A stretch of DNA of 64,000 nucleotides from Gluconacetobacter asukensis (lineage in GTDB: Bacteria > Pseudomonadota > Alphaproteobacteria > Acetobacterales > Acetobacteraceae): NCBI RefSeq assembly GCF_014174375.1, contig NZ_JABEQE010000013.1, positions 62,001 to 126,000 of the forward strand, given 5' to 3'. The position numbers were made by a program, and so were the translations under genes. The notes under the pieces are model-generated. The model saw only the letters and a program-made list of their open reading frames with translations. It was not told the DNA's origin and did no database searches. Of this stretch, positions 62,307 to 64,000 are shown one piece after another (positions within the stretch are counted from its first letter, which is position 1; the number at the start of each line of letters is the position of its first letter).

Positions 62307-63721
62307 GCGTCGTGCGCCTCCGGCGCCATGGTGGGGGTGTTGGCCGATGGGGGAAGGGCGTCCGGATCGGGCAGGCTGGCGGTGACGGTCCAGCCTTGGT
62401 CGCGCCTGATGTCCAGATGGCCGCCCAGGTCCGAGAGGCGGCGGCGCATGCCGGCGAGCCCGAGACCCGGTGCGCTGGGGCCGGTGGTGCCGTCGTCACG
62501 GACCGACAGGATGATCTGGGCGCCATCGCGTGCGGCCTTCAGCGCGATGCGCGAGGGGTGTCCGTGGCGGGCGGCGTTGCAGACGGCTTCCTGTGCCACG
62601 TGAAACAGGGCGTCGCGCGCTGTATCGTCCAGGGTGCCGAGAGACGGATCGCAGGAAAGCGTGAAGATGATGTGCGGAGCGACATTGTTCCAGAACAGGA
62701 CGATCGCTCCCAGGGCTTCGGGCAGCCCGCGTCCCGGCGTGCCGTGCAGCCGTTGCAGGATCGCGCGCAGGGTGCGCTGGATGGAGCCGGTGGCGTCCTG
62801 TATGGCGCGGACCTGCGCGGGGATGACGTCGTGGCGGCTTTCGGCGGCGGAGCGGGCGAGGGTGGCCGCGAAGGTGGTGATTCCGAACAGCAGGGGGCCG
62901 ACCTCGTCATGCAGGTCGCGCGCGATGTCGGCGCGTTCTTCCTCCGCGACGCGTGCGAGCTGGTCCTGAAGGTGGCGATTCTGGGCGGTGGCGGTGCGCA
63001 GCGCCTGGGCCATGCGATTGAAGGACGCAGCTTGTGCGGCGATATCGGCCGGGCCGTCTTTGGGGAGTTCCACCCCCTCGTCACCCGCTGCGATCCGGGC
63101 ATAGCCGTTGGACAGGGTGGCCAGCGGGCGCAGGCCGCGCACCATGATGACGCAGCATGATCCGGCGATCAGCAGGACCAGCAGCGTGATGGTAGCGATC
63201 TGCACCTGGAGTTCGCCCCAGCGTTCCGCCGCCTCGTTGGTCGCATCCGCTTGCAGGTGCAGCCGCCATCCGGCGGGCAGGCCGGCGGGAGCGAGCGTGA
63301 CCGGGGCCATGGAGGGCGTGGTGGCGTGCAGGAACCAGGCGGGCGGGCGGGGCCCGGCAGCCAGTTGGGACTGGCGCAGCACCCGTCCGGCCTGATCCGT
63401 GATGCGGGCCTGGATGTGGCGATTGCCGTCGAAACTGTCGCACAGTTCCGCCAGCCAGAGGGCGGCGGATGGGGCCAATGGTGGGGGCATCGCGCTGATA
63501 TCGGCGCGGGCATTGGCCAGGGCGGCGGCCAGCTCCACCCGGATCGAGCGGGCGGCCTGCCATGCCGCGAGGCCGAAGCCGGCCACCAGGCCGATCATCG
63601 TGGCCACCGCGAGCGCCAGCAGCAGGCGCTCCAGCAGCCGCAGACGCGCGCCGATGGGGCGGAACGGGAAGAATGCAGTGCCGGCCGGATGATTTTTATG
63701 ATTTTCGGGAAAATGTCCCAT
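62303..63721 (-). CDS. NarX-type sensor histidine kinase
   Basis: 472 residues from MGHFPENHKN (GGGAAG upstream). Two membrane helices (about 33-55 and 177-195) enclose a periplasmic sensor of about 120 residues, then HAMP, the HisKA_3 box with His271 (ADIARDLHDEVGPLLF) and an HATPase domain (ARHGHPSRIAL, GLGLAGMRRRL). The ligand is unknown; an alcohol, metal or redox cue is plausible from context. Confidence 0.92.
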   Translation of the reverse strand: MGHFPENHKNHPAGTAFFPFRPIGARLRLLERLLLALAVATMIGLVAGFGLAAWQAARSIRVELAAALANARADISAMPPPLAPSAALWLAELCDSFDGNRHIQARITDQAGRVLRQSQLAAGPRPPAWFLHATTPSMAPVTLAPAGLPAGWRLHLQADATNEAAERWGELQVQIATITLLVLLIAGSCCVIMVRGLRPLATLSNGYARIAAGDEGVELPKDGPADIAAQAASFNRMAQALRTATAQNRHLQDQLARVAEEERADIARDLHDEVGPLLFGITTFAATLARSAAESRHDVIPAQVRAIQDATGSIQRTLRAILQRLHGTPGRGLPEALGAIVLFWNNVAPHIIFTLSCDPSLGTLDDTARDALFHVAQEAVCNAARHGHPSRIALKAARDGAQIILSVRDDGTTGPSAPGLGLAGMRRRLSDLGGHLDIRRDQGWTVTASLPDPDALPPSANTPTMAPEAHDA

Positions 63722-63789
63722 CGACTTCCCTGGTCCCGTTCGATCTGATGAACCGCGTGGCATGCCAATCAAAAAAGAAGAATAAACGC

Positions 63790-64000
63790 ATGTTTGAGAA
63801 GACGACTGGACGGAGGGCCATGTATCTGGCCTCCGTCACGCTCTGCTTTCTGCCTGCCCGCGCGGTGCTGGCGCAGACGGCGCCGGGTGGTGTGTCCGCT
63901 GGCGTGCAGGCGGAGGACATCACCGTCATTGGAACCTCGCCACTACCCGGTTCTGGCATCGACCGTGACCGTCTGCCGGCCGCGACGGCCATACTGACCG
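63790..64000 (+). CDS. TonB-dependent receptor, N-terminal part (cut by window end)
   Basis: 70 codons visible: a signal peptide (MYLASVTLCFLPARAVLAQ) followed by EDITVIGTSPLPGSGIDRDR, a TonB-box/plug start. The gene continues beyond the window. Its place beside a lanthanide-type dehydrogenase makes a metal- or lanthanophore receptor possible, but the substrate cannot be read from this fragment. Confidence 0.75.
   Translation, partial: MFEKTTGRRAMYLASVTLCFLPARAVLAQTAPGGVSAGVQAEDITVIGTSPLPGSGIDRDRLPAATAILT

Overview
The window is GC-rich alphaproteobacterial chromosome, most likely from an acetic acid bacterium (Acetobacteraceae, Gluconacetobacter/Komagataeibacter-like). Reasons: periplasmic PQQ dehydrogenases, a porin with a terminal Phe, a Hint-domain surface protein, a DUF3035 lipoprotein next to lspA, a 41-residue L36, and many ATGA-coupled operons. 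This is a family-level inference; no rRNA is present.

Layout. 1-15.7 kb is mostly housekeeping: the end of nadB with nadC, a low-molecular-weight phosphatase, a PQQ sugar dehydrogenase, tRNA-Asp, an AhpC/AhpD peroxide system divergent from oxyR, rpmJ, recX, tatA, methionine salvage (mtnB-mtnD-mtnC), ribF-ileS-lspA and a lipoprotein, ending at a strong terminator. 15.7-20.1 kb is an accessory island. It opens with a decayed IS1380 transposase fragment and AT-rich DNA, followed by a two-gene operon: an iron-binding, heptosyltransferase-type protein glycosyltransferase (BAHT/TibC family) and a strand-loop-strand repeat protein that ends in a Hint domain instead of a beta-barrel. 20-31 kb holds mutL, a solitary nuoM, an argP/argO pair, two MFS transporters, a low-GC orphan gene, a double retropepsin-like lipoprotein and an aminotransferase. 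31-42.5 kb holds pckA, a TPP riboswitch with thiC, a class V aminotransferase divergent from an Lrp gene carrying an in-frame amber codon, a cdaR/MFS/glycerate kinase catabolic unit, and an inverted-repeat element.

43-45.9 kb is a compact inositol operon: inositol-phosphate synthase, an IPCT-like cytidylyltransferase and a CDP-alcohol phosphotransferase. It is followed by lptFG, a glycosyltransferase, a tyrA-like gene and small genes. 51.4-64 kb looks like an alcohol-respiration region. A six-gene ba3-type cytochrome oxidase operon (cytochrome c4, small subunit, II, I, Sco, CtaG) faces a PQQ alcohol dehydrogenase with the Asp-x-Asp signature of lanthanide enzymes. Next come a fused periplasmic-binding-protein/cytochrome c, a porin, a NarXL-type two-component system and the start of a TonB receptor. 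Two near-identical 18-bp dyads lie between the oxidase and dehydrogenase operons and suggest shared control.

The strongest candidates for new biology are the BAHT/Hint pair, the XoxF-like dehydrogenase with its fused electron acceptor, and the inositol operon. Repeats include two copies of a palindromic intergenic element (41.1 and 56.2 kb) and a 45-nt hairpin repeat (35.5 and 61.6 kb), one copy of which has become the 3' end of a gene.
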